Shown here one piece after another: positions 14,357 to 26,579 of a DNA stretch of 64,000 bases. How positions within the stretch are numbered: the stretch's first letter is position 1; each line of letters starts with the position of its first letter. This DNA comes from Branchiostoma belcheri (Eukaryota > Chordata > Leptocardii > Amphioxiformes > Branchiostomatidae). The notes beneath the pieces are model-generated. The model searched no databases. It was not told where the DNA came from and saw only the letters and a program-made list of their open reading frames with translations. The DNA is taken from assembly GCF_001625305.1 (NCBI RefSeq), contig NW_017804254.1, forward strand, positions 1,035,103 through 1,099,102, given 5' to 3'. The position numbers were made by a program, and so were the translations under genes.

Positions 14357-14533
14357 GGATCCTAACGTGTCTCTTGACTAAGCGATGTAAGTTTAACAAG
14401 AACTTTGACGATATGGACAGGTGTTCCATTATGTCTTTATAACTTGGGAGTCTATGTAACATTTGTGGGTGTTTTGTGTTGCCCTGGCTTGCCCCCTTTG
14501 TTTTAAGGATACTCATCAGCTAAATCTTAAAAG
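14357..14533 (+). repeat. Dispersed repeat, copy 2
   Basis: This is the second copy of the repeat at 11430-11612, in the same orientation, with scattered substitutions and no large indels. It is flanked by AT-rich DNA with no gene. Confidence 0.7.
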
Positions 14534-15570
14534 ATCCAAAGATGGCAATTAAGTACAAATTGGTTACAATTGCAACTGTGATAGTGTTAGTGCTGCTATT
14601 ATAGGGTGTGGACACTCAACTACGTATAGTATTAACCTTTAGCACGCTGGAGTACCAGTAGCTAACACTTTAATATTTGGCTACAAATTTTCTATACGTT
14701 ACGGTGTTAGCCAACAGGGAGACGGTTTTAAAGAAAACACAGATGCATAATGCATCTTGATTCAAGTAGACACAGTATATACGTTACCTTATGTTACCTG
14801 TTACCTTATGTTGAATTGCAGTGCCTATTGCAATTGCCAATGTAGCTTCTTCTTTGCCCTTCCTCGACTGTAGCCTAACTTTTATCTTTCGCAGGTGTAT
14901 ACACCAGTACCATAGTAAAAATACGCTGATGGACTTTGGATCATTAACACCCGTCTAAAGTATGTGGAAAGACTGACCGTTGGTCAAGTACCAGTAGTCT
15001 TTGAACTTTTGAGCTAATGTACTACTTTGTTAGACTTTACAAAGTCAAAATCAAGTTAATCAACATGCGGTGACGATGTTGTTGACGACGACGAAGAATA
15101 TACAAGTTGTTTCTCATTCAACCTTTTCAAAACATTCGATTTAGAAAACCTTTAAGTTTGTATCAATATGTATTCTTGGTGAACACAGATTATGATGGTC
15201 TTTTGGAGCTCAAAAACCATGATGGCGACTTCTGAAATCGTATGATTCTCGTATCCACCTGTCCGTTGGACTTCGGTCATTTGGTTCTTGAGTATGTCTC
15301 AGGATGTGAAACTGGTGGGATAATATTTTCAAACATACCACGCCAATACCTGCGTCAGGAAAAGCGTGAACAACACACTAAGAATTCGTCTGAATGACCT
15401 ACAAAACAAAGGAATAATAATAAAAACACAAATAGTCGCTAAGACACAGGAAATACAGCACATTACCGGTTCCTGTTTGTTGTTCTTTGAGTGTTTGTTT
15501 ACGTCTTATTTGTAAACTTTTGTAGGTGTTTCTCGAGAGGTCTGTGGAAGCTAGACATGGCGTCGTGCTC

Positions 15571-15594
15571 TGACGTCACTGGGACATGACGTCA
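15571..15594. promoter_or_regulatory. Paired CRE palindromes upstream of astacin gene
   Basis: TGACGTCA occurs at 15571-15578 and again at 15587-15594, about 0.5 kb upstream of the TATA box of the astacin gene. CREB/ATF control of that gene is a plausible inference but is not shown. Confidence 0.35.
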
Positions 15595-16096
15595 TGAGAT
15601 AAATGAGTTTACCGACCCGCAGCCTCACAAATCTGTAAACAATTCACTTCACAGCGCTCATAACAATGCTATCAACAAACCCAACAGTACGCACTGACTG
15701 TAAACACTGTGCGCCCTTCCCTGCTCGTAAACTAGGCGCACTATTTGCACGATTTTTAAAAATAAGGTCGTAAAAAACGGCCAAAATTAGAATTGCTGGT
15801 TATAAAATGTTATTAAAACTTCTAGGTGGGGTTATTGTTTGATTTACCTTTGGCCTGAATATGAGCTAATCGGCTGATTATGTCTTTATAACGGACACGT
15901 CATTCCTGTGGCGTTTGTGCACCACCTCATAGGCGCGTCTGTTATCGGGGCTGGGTCATAATGTGAATTATACAGCCAAGATAACATTGAAAACCTTAGG
16001 GAAGCGGTTTAATTAAAGAATGTGTAGAAACGGGGGTGGAGAGCGTTTCTGTAATTCTCACGTCGGAGATATCCTGTGGAAAGTAAACAGAAGATG

Positions 16097-16102
16097 TATA
16101 AA
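16097..16102 (+). promoter_or_regulatory. TATA box of the astacin gene
   Basis: TATAAA lies 79 bp before the chosen ATG at 16181. Transcription would start near 16128, giving a 5' leader of about 50 nt. A TATA promoter fits a tissue-restricted secreted enzyme. Confidence 0.6.
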
Positions 16103-16180
16103 TGCTGACCCGGTCTGAGCTATGCTAAGTTGCAGACGACCGAGGTTTGACGAACGCACACGAGCAGAGCCGAGCACGAG

Positions 16181-17557
16181 ATGTACCGGTCCTTCTTCGC
16201 CTTCTCCCTGCTGATCGCAGCCTGCCTGGCCGGCCCTGTGCCCGTGAGTGCGCTTTTACAACTTTTCAACCAATCTTAGACCTATTCCTTCTTCATTTTT
16301 GTTCCCTGGTGTGTCGTACCTTCCAAAAAAAAGAGAGATATTGTGACCGACGAACAGTAATTCTCTGTCGCCCTAGAATGGTCTGTGTGAGACTGGGCCG
16401 AATCTGAATCTGTATTAATCTGAATCTATGGCCCCATTCCCACTAGGGTAAAATTGTCCGGATCAAGCCGAATTGATTGGTTTTGATCCGGCTTCGATCC
16501 AGCTTGAAGCCGACTCGAAGCCGGACCAAAGCGAATTAATTTGGCTCGATCCTGACAATTTTACCCTAGTGGGAATGGGATCTATGTCAAACCGTTCAAA
16601 CTTTGTTTCAGACATAGTTTCAGGCAATTACATTTTACTACGCAGATTTTGTAGTTATTTTGTACCCTGTTTCAAAGTTCTTTTGTCCTCGATACCTGCA
16701 ATTAGCCTTCTGGCAGGAATTTGCAATAAATCAATATATGGGGAAAGTATTGTAGACAATTCTTTCTTACAGTTACGTTTTCTCCTTTCTTTAACAGTTG
16801 AACAAAGCAGAGGAAGATGCAATACTGTTACTGGAAAAGAAATGTAAGTAACGTACTCGTAGTCGCGTCAGTGACACGGCACCGTTTCCTGTTGTAGAGT
16901 ACTAGTTTGTTGTGGATACAAACAGTCGGACCGTACATGTGCACAGGCGATTCATATTTTTGCGTAGCCAGACTGTGATATTTATTCATCGGACATGATT
17001 TGTTATTCGAATTTTGTATCCACAAATGTAAGATAGCATGCAGCTAGTCCGGGCTTGCCTCAATAGCAGACGTTCTTTTTGCATGTCCTCTTTAAATACA
17101 ACAGCAACACATGTACAGAATATATTTCATACCATCTGCGGCAGACTGGATTGTAGTGCAATATCAATATTTGTTCATGTAGTAATACAAGATAATTGTG
17201 GTTCTTGTCATGGTGTAGTGCAGTATCGACATTTCGTCATTTCGCATAGTGCAAAATAATCAGGGTGGTTTTTGACCGCAGTGCCGAAACAGAAGCCCCT
17301 GCGGACGAAACAGCAGGCAGAGAAGGACATCATGGACCAGATTCTGGACGCAAACAACGGTAAGAACCTTGATATCCGAGTTTTACATGTCAAGTCTTCT
17401 CGTTTTGTTTCCGTTTTTGCTATGAAGATATTTTACAGTAATGCGTTACTTTTGCGGGTATCTTGACATCGGAACCAGACCCGACCAGGTCTTCCGTACA
17501 CTTCAGGAGCTGGGGGTCACCAGTACTGATTGATTGATTGATAGACTGACTGATCGG

Positions 17558-17605
<48 letters not shown>

Positions 17606-17646
17606 CTGACTGACTGATTGATTGACTGACTGACCGATTGATTGAC

Positions 17647-17706
<60 letters not shown>

Positions 17707-20700
17707 GTTTTGTTCTTTTCCGTATTGCAGAGCTGAACCTGTTTGAGGGTGATATCCCCGGAGTGTCTGTGGTGAGTAGAGACGATCACATGTACTTGAG
17801 CGTGTATGTATGTATTTATGAATGTATTTATGTATGTATGTATGTGTTTGCGTGTGTGTGCGTGCCGACTGATGTAACCGGTATGTGTGTCGAGGGGGCT
17901 GACATTTGCCTTGGGAGTGTACACCCCCTCAGGTGTCACACGACATAAATTAAGGAGAAATATATCAATTGATACTCCACAGCCCGACATGACGATGATG
18001 ACAAATTATCCACACTGACGACTAGCCTGAGCCTGTGAAAAAGACTCGGTTCATGTCTTACTGTTACTCGTTGATTGGCGTCCAGCTATGGAACTCTGTT
18101 TCCAAGATGCTGTAGTTCAAGCTCAATGTTTGTTCACCTCACCACTGACACAGTCGATACCAGACGCAGGAAATTATTATGATTCCTTTGTCAAAAGACT
18201 GTACAACACCAATAACAGTATTATACACGGTCTCATGAAGCCTGATTATCATTTCAGAAACTCTTCTTTTAAAAATATGTATACATTCGCTAAAATATAT
18301 ATAAACTGTCGTATTTATGTATAGTTTATTTGTATGTTCATGTTTGTACGGCTGTTCAAATGAAGAACTTCTTCCTTTCCTCGCCCTCCCCAGAACACCA
18401 TGGCCAGGAACGCCATCAGGGACGTGACTAAAGTCTGGACCTCCCGAAACATCCCCTTCGTCATCCAAACCACCGACTTCAGTAAGTACATTCCTCCAAC
18501 ACATGTACATTCATGGTTTGTAAACGCAGGATCATGTACTTTAGCAAAAAGGTCCATAGTTATGTTAACCTTCTCAGAGGGAAACATACTGTTTAGATCA
18601 GTTTCTTCTTCTTCTTCAAACAAATAAGGTCAATGACTTGGACCAGACATCTGTCACCATGGTAACTGGTGCTGTAGCAAGCACCCTTTGGTGTTGGGTT
18701 ACATTTTTGTAGCAGAGTTTGAGGGACTGGTCAATATATGTAAATGATATGTGCTTGACTCATGAATATAAACACATCAGTAGTTTGTTTCCTTAGACCA
18801 TGTGAAGATAAACATTAGGAATTTGCTTTGCAAATGTTACATTTCTAGTTTGTAAACTACATGCATATTTCGAATAAGAACCCGGCAGACTTTGACGACC
18901 TGGTATTCCCGCCCTGCCGTGTGTAGGTAGCTCAGAGCTGGCCGTGATCGACCAGGCCATAGAGGAGTACCACCTGCAGACCTGCATACGGTTCGTGCCG
19001 AGGACCAACGAACCTGACTACATCCACATCAAGAAGCTTACAGGGTAGGCGGGACGTGGCTTCCTCCGTTCCTTTCTATTTGGAAGATTACTTAGATAAA
19101 AAATAACAACAGCACCGGAGGGGCAAGATACGGTCGGGTGTGTGTGTGGGGGGGGGTGCTCTCTGTAACGGTTGAATCATGATCAAAGAGTATTGAAGAA
19201 AACATTGGTTGTACAGTGGGGGTCTTGTCCCAAATTGTATCTGCACAGCCATAAGAGCTTTTTGTTTTCCATTTTCATACATTACGGCCAGCGCTGGTGT
19301 ACGAGAGAGATGGAAGTGTTTTCGCGAGTTTTGCTTTCATTCGTTTCAGAGGAGCGCCGTGTATGTGAGGTGTTTTAACAATAAGTCTCTTTTTCCACAC
19401 AGTTGCTGGTCTGGCGTGGGGGTGGCTGGCGGAGAACAGGAGGTGTCGTTCGGGAACGGCTGTATCCACAAGGGCATCATGATGCACGAGCTCATGCACG
19501 CCGTCGGCTTCTGGCACGAACAGTCCCGCAGTGACAGGGACGACTGGGTCGTCATCCAGTGGGAGAACATCCAGGAAGGTAAGAACACAGAAGTTGTCAG
19601 CCTCCATTTGCAGGCTTTTTTTATTGGATTCTCATATGTGCTGAACATGCACGTCCTTTTTGGTCACATACTGAAATGCTGTCGTCCTTTTTCGGAAAGA
19701 TACACCGCCAGTCATGGCTCTAGTCTGGTATCCGGTCTATCGTGGATTGGGTGGGCTCTCTTCGGGACTGTGGCAGTTCTCTGCCGCCTGACTCAACTAG
19801 GCGCCCAGGAGGAGTTTTTTTTGCCGCTCAACCGCGTGAAACTCCTGCAGAGTGCCTAGTTGAGCCGGGCGGCGTATAGCTCCTGCAGCCCCGTAGAGAG
19901 TCCGCCCAATCCACGACAGACCGGATACCAGGCTATCATGGCTACGTCTGCAAACCCTACGTCTGCAAACCCTAAGTTTAGAGATTAACACCACTATAGT
20001 CCAATAATCCTACATTTCAACCATCGTTACAGGGAAGGCACACAACTTCAACAAGTACTCGCAGACCGAGGTGGACACGCTGGGCGCGACCTACGACTAC
20101 GGCTCCGTCATGCACTACAGCGCCACGTCCTTCAGCAAGAGCGGGCTGCCCACCATCGTGGCCCGCACACCCACGGAGGAGGTGATGGGCCAGCGGAACG
20201 GCTTCAGTACCCTGGACCTGCAAAAGATCAACCAGCTCTACAGCTGCCGTAAGTCTGGGCTTCGTATTACTCTGTGTCATCTGTATTGGGAGTTTGATAA
20301 ATGGGACATACATACTAGAAAAGAATAGACATTGTTAGATACAACTAATGCAATTTAGGGAGGTGTTTGATAGTATACGTATTTGTCGATAGCCGGCAAG
20401 CTTCTACATCAAGGTTTTGCGCGAGGGAGGTTCAATCTCCATTGACTTTGACTTAATAACTTCATTGGGATCCACCATCCTTGTATCATGCCGGCTTGTA
20501 TCATGTATAGACATGCATGCATGTATATCATTGCAAAACCCACAACCAGTGATACGTCCATCTCTGACACTACTTATGAGATTTTGTCCATGTTTTGAAT
20601 TCCATATTTTCGTTCTGCAGACATGCCTGTCGGCTGGAGTGACTGGTCGGCCTGGAGTCCATGTGACGATACCTGCACCAAGACCAGGCGGCGCTTCTGT

Positions 20701-23700
20701 TCCGACCCTGCCGGCTGTAGCGGACATACCACCGAGACACAGACCTGCCCCTGGCCTTGTATGGGTGAGTTCCGCTAATCTAATGTTCCTTCATCTGGCG
20801 TTAGTCTTGTATGAAGACCTTGCGATTAAATGGATCCTCCGTAACTTTCATTTTTCAGTTATTCAAATTGATGCAAATGATCCGTGAATTGTAGTACGTA
20901 TTCCTAGCCTCTACCTGGCTTCGGGAAGCAGCTGGAAAGAGTAGAAATTGGACAAATAGACAGATAACATGCCTGAGGAGTTGTTCCGTTAAGGAGTACA
21001 TTTGCCGCACTCGTGTTCATTCATCCTCAGTGGTGAAGAAAAATTGATGCATGAGTAAATGACATATAATTTTTAAGCATCATCTTATAATATCTGATTA
21101 CGTAGTTCTACTTAAAGTTGTCGCCATTGGCCCTTGGCAGATTTTGACTGTTAGTTTTCCCCCGGTCCTAGCTGGTGTTCACCCTGACTGTGGCAGCAGC
21201 TTTCTCGGCGGCCCCAGCGGGGAGATCAAGTCCCCCATGCACCCTCAGAACTACCACGACTTCCTGAACTGCCAGTGGCTCATCAACGCCACCGGATCTG
21301 ACCCCATCACCCTCAGCTTCAAGGAGTTCTCCGTGGAGGCTGGCGGCGCCAACTGTGCTTATGACGCTCTGAAGGTACGAATCTATGATAGTCAGAAACT
21401 GTCTCAATATGCTATCTTGGAAGTTCATCTGTGTTGGTAGAAGTCATTATGAAACAAGTTTGAACTGCAATTGCCAACACAAGAAATTGGACTTTCACAA
21501 AATTTCGACTGTACAACTCCAGTCATTCCTTGACAAAGGCTGGAGTTGCACAGTCGAAAGTTTTGGTAAGTCCAAATTCTTGTGTTGGCAATTGCAGTTC
21601 AAACTTGTTTCTTAATGTCTCAATATGTGTTGTTGAAATATCATGTATGTGTAAAGATATATGTCAACGGATTTATATGGATTTGTAAAGACTTCAACCC
21701 GTATGTTCTTGTATTTTGCCTGGCCCTGACCTCTTCCCCGAGACCTCAATTAAAAGTGGCCAGCAGACCGATTAGAGCATTTCCTTTCATGATAATAAAC
21801 AAAGGCACAAACAAAAATAGATAGAAACGGTCATTAAAAGCTTGGCAGACAAAAGTTAATGTGCTCCAGATAGAGATGATGATATTAGTGTTCGTCTATA
21901 TAGTAGAGGGGATTCATTCCTCAAGCTAACCGACATCTCGCACACGCAGTCGTCCCTCAGTAAGACATTTGAAGCGGCAGACTTCCCGTTTGAACTTTTA
22001 TTCAGTCTGCATACTGATATTACTGCTTGTCGTTAGTTATGTGTCCGTGCACACGTACAGTTCCTGACGAACGTGGCTGTTTCTGTAGGTGTACGATGGC
22101 GCGAACGACAAGGCACCTCTGCTCGGTACCTTCTGCGGAGAGGAAAACCCACCGGAATTTACGTCATCGGGAGACCGGATGTTCATCACCTTCTCTACCG
22201 ACAGCTCCTACAACCAAAGGGGATTCATCATGGAGTACTCCAGTGGTAAGACCTATTTTCATGAACTAGTTACTTCCGTATGCGGATGTATTATTTTGGG
22301 TTGCTGAGCTGTGGGTTTCTGCATCTATTTGTCCGGACAGAGTAGGCTGAGAGGCAAAATGACAGGAGTTCAGAGGTCTCAGAACCTGTAAGGGGGGCAG
22401 GGGGTTTGCATGGGGGAATTCAGGAAGCAGAGGATTGTATACTTCCCGTCTGAAACCTTCGATTTCTTGTATGAGAAGGAGTGGGTCGTAATGAGATACA
22501 GGGTACATGAATACTACATTTTTTAGAGATCGAGAGTCTTTTTAGCGTTTCTTTCCAGTGTTTTATACATCTACTCGCTGGTATAGATGATGGAGGTTAA
22601 TGTAATGTTCACGTCTTCTGACTTGTTGATTACTGGTATTCTTAGAACAGAAAGCAACTCCAGGAACAAACGCCAACACAGTACTCATATCAATTTCTTA
22701 TGTCGATGTATATAAATGCATGTATTCCTTTTATCTTCCAGTTCCACTACTGACGGACTGTGACTTCGACACCGACATGTGCACCTTCTTCCAGGACAAT
22801 TCGGACAACTTCGACTGGATACGTCACACAGGGTCCACTCCGTCCGGACAGACTGGCCCGACTGCTGACCACACCAGCGGAACGGGTAAGTGATGATAGA
22901 ACAAGAAATGCAATTTGAAACACCACTTGTAGAGAAGATAAAGCATATGCATGTGCCCATTTTAACAACACATACGAATGTAGTCTAACTTGTAGCGTTG
23001 AAATACCGCCTTAGCTTTTATTTCACCTTATCTAAATGTATTAGTGACTGTTCTGACCATAAAATCTTTCCTTTTGCACATGTGACCCCAAACTAACAAA
23101 CATTTAGATTACCCAGAGCCACATAGAACAAAGATCATGTATATCCCACCGCTGACACCAGTTTTAATGGTACAACTAACGAAAGTTGATTACCTACATG
23201 TATCCGTCTGGTAGTCGTAATACATAGTATCTGTTTCATTGAATGTGAATCTTTCAGTGAAGCATTCCCTCCCCCCATCCTTGTCCAGCAATATAGGCTT
23301 AAGAAAGTCTTAGTGATGGCAAACATTTTGTTTGTTGAAAGATTGATTTGTTGAGATTTACCACATTTGAGGAAGATGGGTGTTTCCTTCGCTGACATTC
23401 TTATCGACTTTTTCCCCACTACAGGACACTACCTGTTTATCGAGGCCTCCAGTCCCCAGGACGTCGGGCACAACGCCATCCTCCGGTCCCAGATCTACCC
23501 GCCCAGCTCCGCCGGGTACTGCCTGGACTTCTACTACCACATGTACGGGAGTATGGTCGGTACGTACAGTCTCTTTCATTGTCTTCGTACCAATCATTAC
23601 ACTTGACAACAATCCATCCATGGTGCCGTACGCGTGTGTTGTTTGAAGGACGCTTTTAGCATGCAGGCCCTTCCACTAGCCAGACCCTGCTGCAATCGAG

Positions 23701-24852
23701 AGATAGTGTAACACAGGCTAATACTCGTACATACAATTCCAGTTTTCTGTATTTTGGGGAGAATTTACTTTTTAGTCACTTGGTACCATTACAAAGCCCT
23801 GGTTTGATGTCCACTCTGAAACAGCAATCGAATGAGGGCTGTTACATATACGTAATGCTATCCATACCGTCTATGACATATCTCATGTCCACGTCAAATG
23901 TACTATTAAAACACGCCTTTCCTCCCCCTACAGGCGACCTGAATGTCTACCTCTTCACCGGAGTGAGGCAGGAGGAACCTACCTGGAGCATGTCCGGTAA
24001 CCAAGGCAACCAGTGGCTCCGCGCACGCGTCGAGATCAAACCCACAAGCAACTTCCAGGTGGGTACAACATTGCACTCTAACTGGTAATTACACTCTCAT
24101 TGGCCCCATTCCCACTAGAGTAAAATTGTCCAGATCGAGCCGATCGATTTGCTTTGATCCGGCTACGATCTGGCTCGAGGCTGGATCGACGCAAATCAAT
24201 TCGGTTCGATCCGGACGATTTTACCCTATTGGGAATTGTGTCATTGTCGACATGAACTAGATGACGTCAATTTTGCCGGGGGTCAAAAGGACCCCGACTT
24301 TGGGTACTAGTATTGCGTTGGGTGCTTGGGTGCTTGCATATGAATGAAAATCAAGCAGATGACATGAGGGAAAAACTGAATGAAACAAGGAGTGACCCAG
24401 TTCTTTGCCACACATAACATAAACTATTACAACATATCTCTTCTCCGTTAGAAAAAGCTCGTTGTACATCACTATTGTGCATCTATGTCCAGTCTTATTA
24501 GTCCGTTCCATGTCACCAAGGTGACCAATTTTTTTAGTCACCCATCGTCATCACACTAACGCCACCCAACCAGCTATTCCCATCTTACCCCCCTCCCCCC
24601 GGCCAACTTTTTAAAAAGTATTTCTTGTTTGCACTTCTTGTTTGTACCGTTCTTACAACTTAATAAGTTACAAGTACTAGCGGAATAGGCAAGCTAGTAT
24701 CTGCCCCACCATGTACCCATTGCTCAACATTATCTAAAAGTGGCCTCTTCTTTCTCGTCATGTAGCTCATGTTCGAGGCCGTCCGAGGCGGTGATTGGCG
24801 GGGAGACATCGCCATCGACGACATCAAGCTGATCAGCCACCCCTGCCAGTAA
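16181..24852 (+). CDS. Secreted astacin metalloprotease with TSP1, CUB and MAM domains
   Basis: Fifteen exons: 16181-16243, 16798-16843, 17282-17359, 17731-17771, 18394-18481, 18927-19044, 19403-19578, 20033-20248, 20621-20764, 21172-21374, 22089-22245, 22742-22885, 23425-23559, 23934-24058, 24766-24852. The phases join into one frame of 606 aa. In order it shows a signal peptide ([18 protein letters not shown]), a short propeptide with the FEGD motif that supplies the inhibitory Asp in astacins, the protease domain with zinc site [19 protein letters not shown] and Met-turn SVMHY, a TSP1 repeat ([10 protein letters not shown]), one CUB domain, and a C-terminal MAM domain ending [11 protein letters not shown]. 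As a family member it should be a zinc endopeptidase, extracellular and activated by propeptide removal. The catalytic residues look intact. Meprins have MAM but not this order, and tolloids have CUB/EGF, so no vertebrate name is assigned. The domain calls are firm; the physiological substrate is unknown. Confidence 0.92.
16433..16580. mobile_element. Palindromic MITE, copy 1 (intron 1 of astacin gene)
   Basis: The left end CATTCCCACTAGGGTAAAAT is mirrored by ATTTTACCCTAGTGGGAATG on the right. The roughly 150-bp body also folds back through GATCCGGCTTCGATC-like segments. It has no genuine coding frame. A sister copy sits at 24103-24236 in intron 14 of the same gene. Confidence 0.8.
17527..17706. 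repeat. (GATT)n microsatellite
   Basis: About 180 bp of tetranucleotide GATT, interrupted by GACT and GATC variants, lie just 24 bp upstream of the exon 4 acceptor (exon at 17731). The open frame across it on the other strand (repeated INQS) is an artefact of the tandem repeat. Confidence 0.95.
19712..19945. mobile_element. Palindromic MITE in astacin intron 7
   Basis: CTGGTATCCGGTCTATCGTG on the left pairs with CACGACAGACCGGATACCAG on the right. The arms extend through GATTGGGTGGGCTCTCT and through matching GCCTAGTTGAG and CTCAACTAGGC segments to a T-rich centre. It is a foldback, non-autonomous DNA element of about 234 bp. Confidence 0.8.
20905..21012. mobile_element. MITE family A fragment (astacin intron 9)
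   Basis: This half-copy contains GAAATTGGACAAATAGACAG and ATAACATGCC, the diagnostic arm of a hairpin family also present at 25522-25749, 27480-27735, 28815-28965 and 46558-46715. The opposite arm is missing. Confidence 0.65.
21445..21617. mobile_element. Palindromic MITE in astacin intron 10
   Basis: GTTTGAACTGCAATTGCCAA is mirrored by TTGGCAATTGCAGTTCAAAC. The arms are nearly perfect over about 65 bp, with a centre around TCATTCCTTGACAAAGGC. A diverged relative lies at 41863-42029. Confidence 0.8.
24103..24236. mobile_element. Palindromic MITE, copy 2 (intron 14 of astacin gene)
   Basis: Same family as 16433-16580. The left end is CATTCCCACTAGAGTAAAAT and the right end is ATTTTACCCTATTGGGAAT. 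The inner GATCC-rich arms are diverged. It lies 45 bp downstream of exon 14. Confidence 0.75.
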
Positions 24853-25243
24853 AATGGACCATCCAAGCAGCGACTAATACGCCCCTCACCCCCACATTGC
24901 ACTTTGCACTTGTAGATTTAGAAAAAAACACCTTAATATATATTCACGTAACTTATATTGCACAATAACGTGTACGTTCTGGTGAATCCTTTTAATTACA
25001 AGAAAATTACAGGCCTGACCTGTGCAGGACGACAATACACCGCAAGGTGGCTGAATTATACCCGATCGCGATGGCAGGACCATCTCAGTACGTATTTACA
25101 AGGAAGTTTGAAGGTCTCTCTTTAACGTTCTTGTTATCAACATTTGGCATTTCCGAAAAAGTTAATATATAAAGTATTTATTTTTTGTTTTAGAAGCACG
25201 TTTGTTGCACTATTTTAAGTTATCGACGCTGACCTTAAAGGTC

Positions 25244-25249
25244 AATAAA
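25244..25249 (+). terminator. Poly(A) signal of astacin gene
   Basis: AATAAA lies 392 bp after the stop codon, followed by GT/T-rich sequence (GTGTCTTTATTACTGTGTCT) typical of the downstream element. Confidence 0.6.
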
Positions 25250-25521
25250 ATACAAGCATTTGAGAAAGAAGTGTCTTTATTACTGTGTCTCATTTATTGT
25301 TGTATGCTGTCTCTTCAGATCTGAGAAAGTCGTTAAGACTTTGTCCTGTTATGGGATAATATCCAGAAACAACACTTTTTCTTTTGACAAACTCTGAACC
25401 TCATACAGTTTTCTCTGGCTTTTGTTGACAGGATATTCACTCCTACTGTGACAACAAAATGCTATCATAACCGCTTTTGATGTTTATAAACAGTGCTAAG
25501 CAGTCTAATAATAATACTCTG

Positions 25522-25749
25522 TACCAGATTTCAGAAGCGGCTGGAAAAATTAGAAATTGGCAAAATAGTTAGATAACATGCCAAGGAGCAGTAAACTGTA
25601 TACATAACTGTACAGACTCCCCTGGCATGTTATTTGTCTATTTATGCTCTTTCCATTCACCTCTGAAGCCTGGTAGAAGCTATTGGCCCGCGGTCAGGCT
25701 AACAGTTACCCTTGGGCAACTGATCATGAAGCCTGGGAGAGGCTATAGA
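25522..25749. mobile_element. MITE family A, near-complete copy
   Basis: GGCTGGAAAAATTAGAAATT and AGATAACATGCCAAGGAG on the left face CTCCCCTGGCATGTTATTTG and the matching TCTTTCCATTCACCTCTGAAG on the right. A tail, CAGGCTAACAGTTACCC, is shared with the copy at 27480-27735. Confidence 0.75.
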
Positions 25750-26579
25750 ATAATCATTCAAATCAAAACTTTCCCCCATCCACGGCTAGAAGATCGTGAA
25801 TTTTACTAGTCCAAAAAATGATAAATCATACATCGGATGACGTACAGTTGAGATGTTTTATTTAACCATGTATTTAAGTGTTGGAATGAATATGTTCACC
25901 AGTTCAAATCAAAGCACGCAAACAAATGGAAACTCGAATATGTAACAATATGCATGTATATAATCATAATCCAATCTATTCTGAAGATATATATTTTAAC
26001 TCTACTTCATTCTGCTTTTGGAAATTTCAGAGCGATGTGAGCTATAGTCATGGTACATATACCGAATTTCAGGATTCCCTAGCCTAAATGGTCACTCATT
26101 ATTTGTCAAAACTTGCACAAAACCTTGGTACATCTGAATCACTTGTCGGTCTCAGTGACTGTCCTAAACTGCACAAATAGCTGACTGTGGCATGCATGTA
26201 GGAGGATCAAAGATAGTAGGTAGACACAGACTGTTGTCACTTGTGTTGAGTATACCCTGGAACCAGTTTCGGCGGAAACGCCCACTCAGACACTTAGAAA
26301 TCAGACCCTTACAGACACTGTGTCGTTACGTCCTTTTTAGGATGCCGAAAAATGCAGACTGGCTGAGATTCAAATTTTGGATGTTAAAAGCCTCACCGTT
26401 TCATTACAGATCCCCCAATACCATTCTTACCCCAGGATATGCTTGAATACTGCTTTAATGTTCGTTACTCCAGACAGCACTTATTCCATCCAGCAGAAGT
26501 TTATTTTCTATTTCTTCCTTTCTTGTCACTTAACATTTTATGATATTGATGACAGTTGCAGAATTCCGGCGTAATGACG

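Larger units (their letters stand above)
24853..26579. other. Astacin 3' UTR and intergenic DNA
   Basis: The first 400 bp are the astacin 3' untranslated region up to the AATAAA at 25244. Beyond that are a MITE (25522-25749) and AT-rich sequence without recognisable genes. Confidence 0.6.

Noticed and set aside
16473-16847. 124-codon plus-strand frame in astacin intron 1
   Set aside because: It runs through a palindromic MITE and into exon 2 in a chance frame; the true exon 2 starts at 16798 after TTAACAG.
17517-17990. 157-codon minus-strand frame of repeated INQS peptides
   Set aside because: It is the translation of the (GATT)n microsatellite and lies within an intron of the astacin gene.
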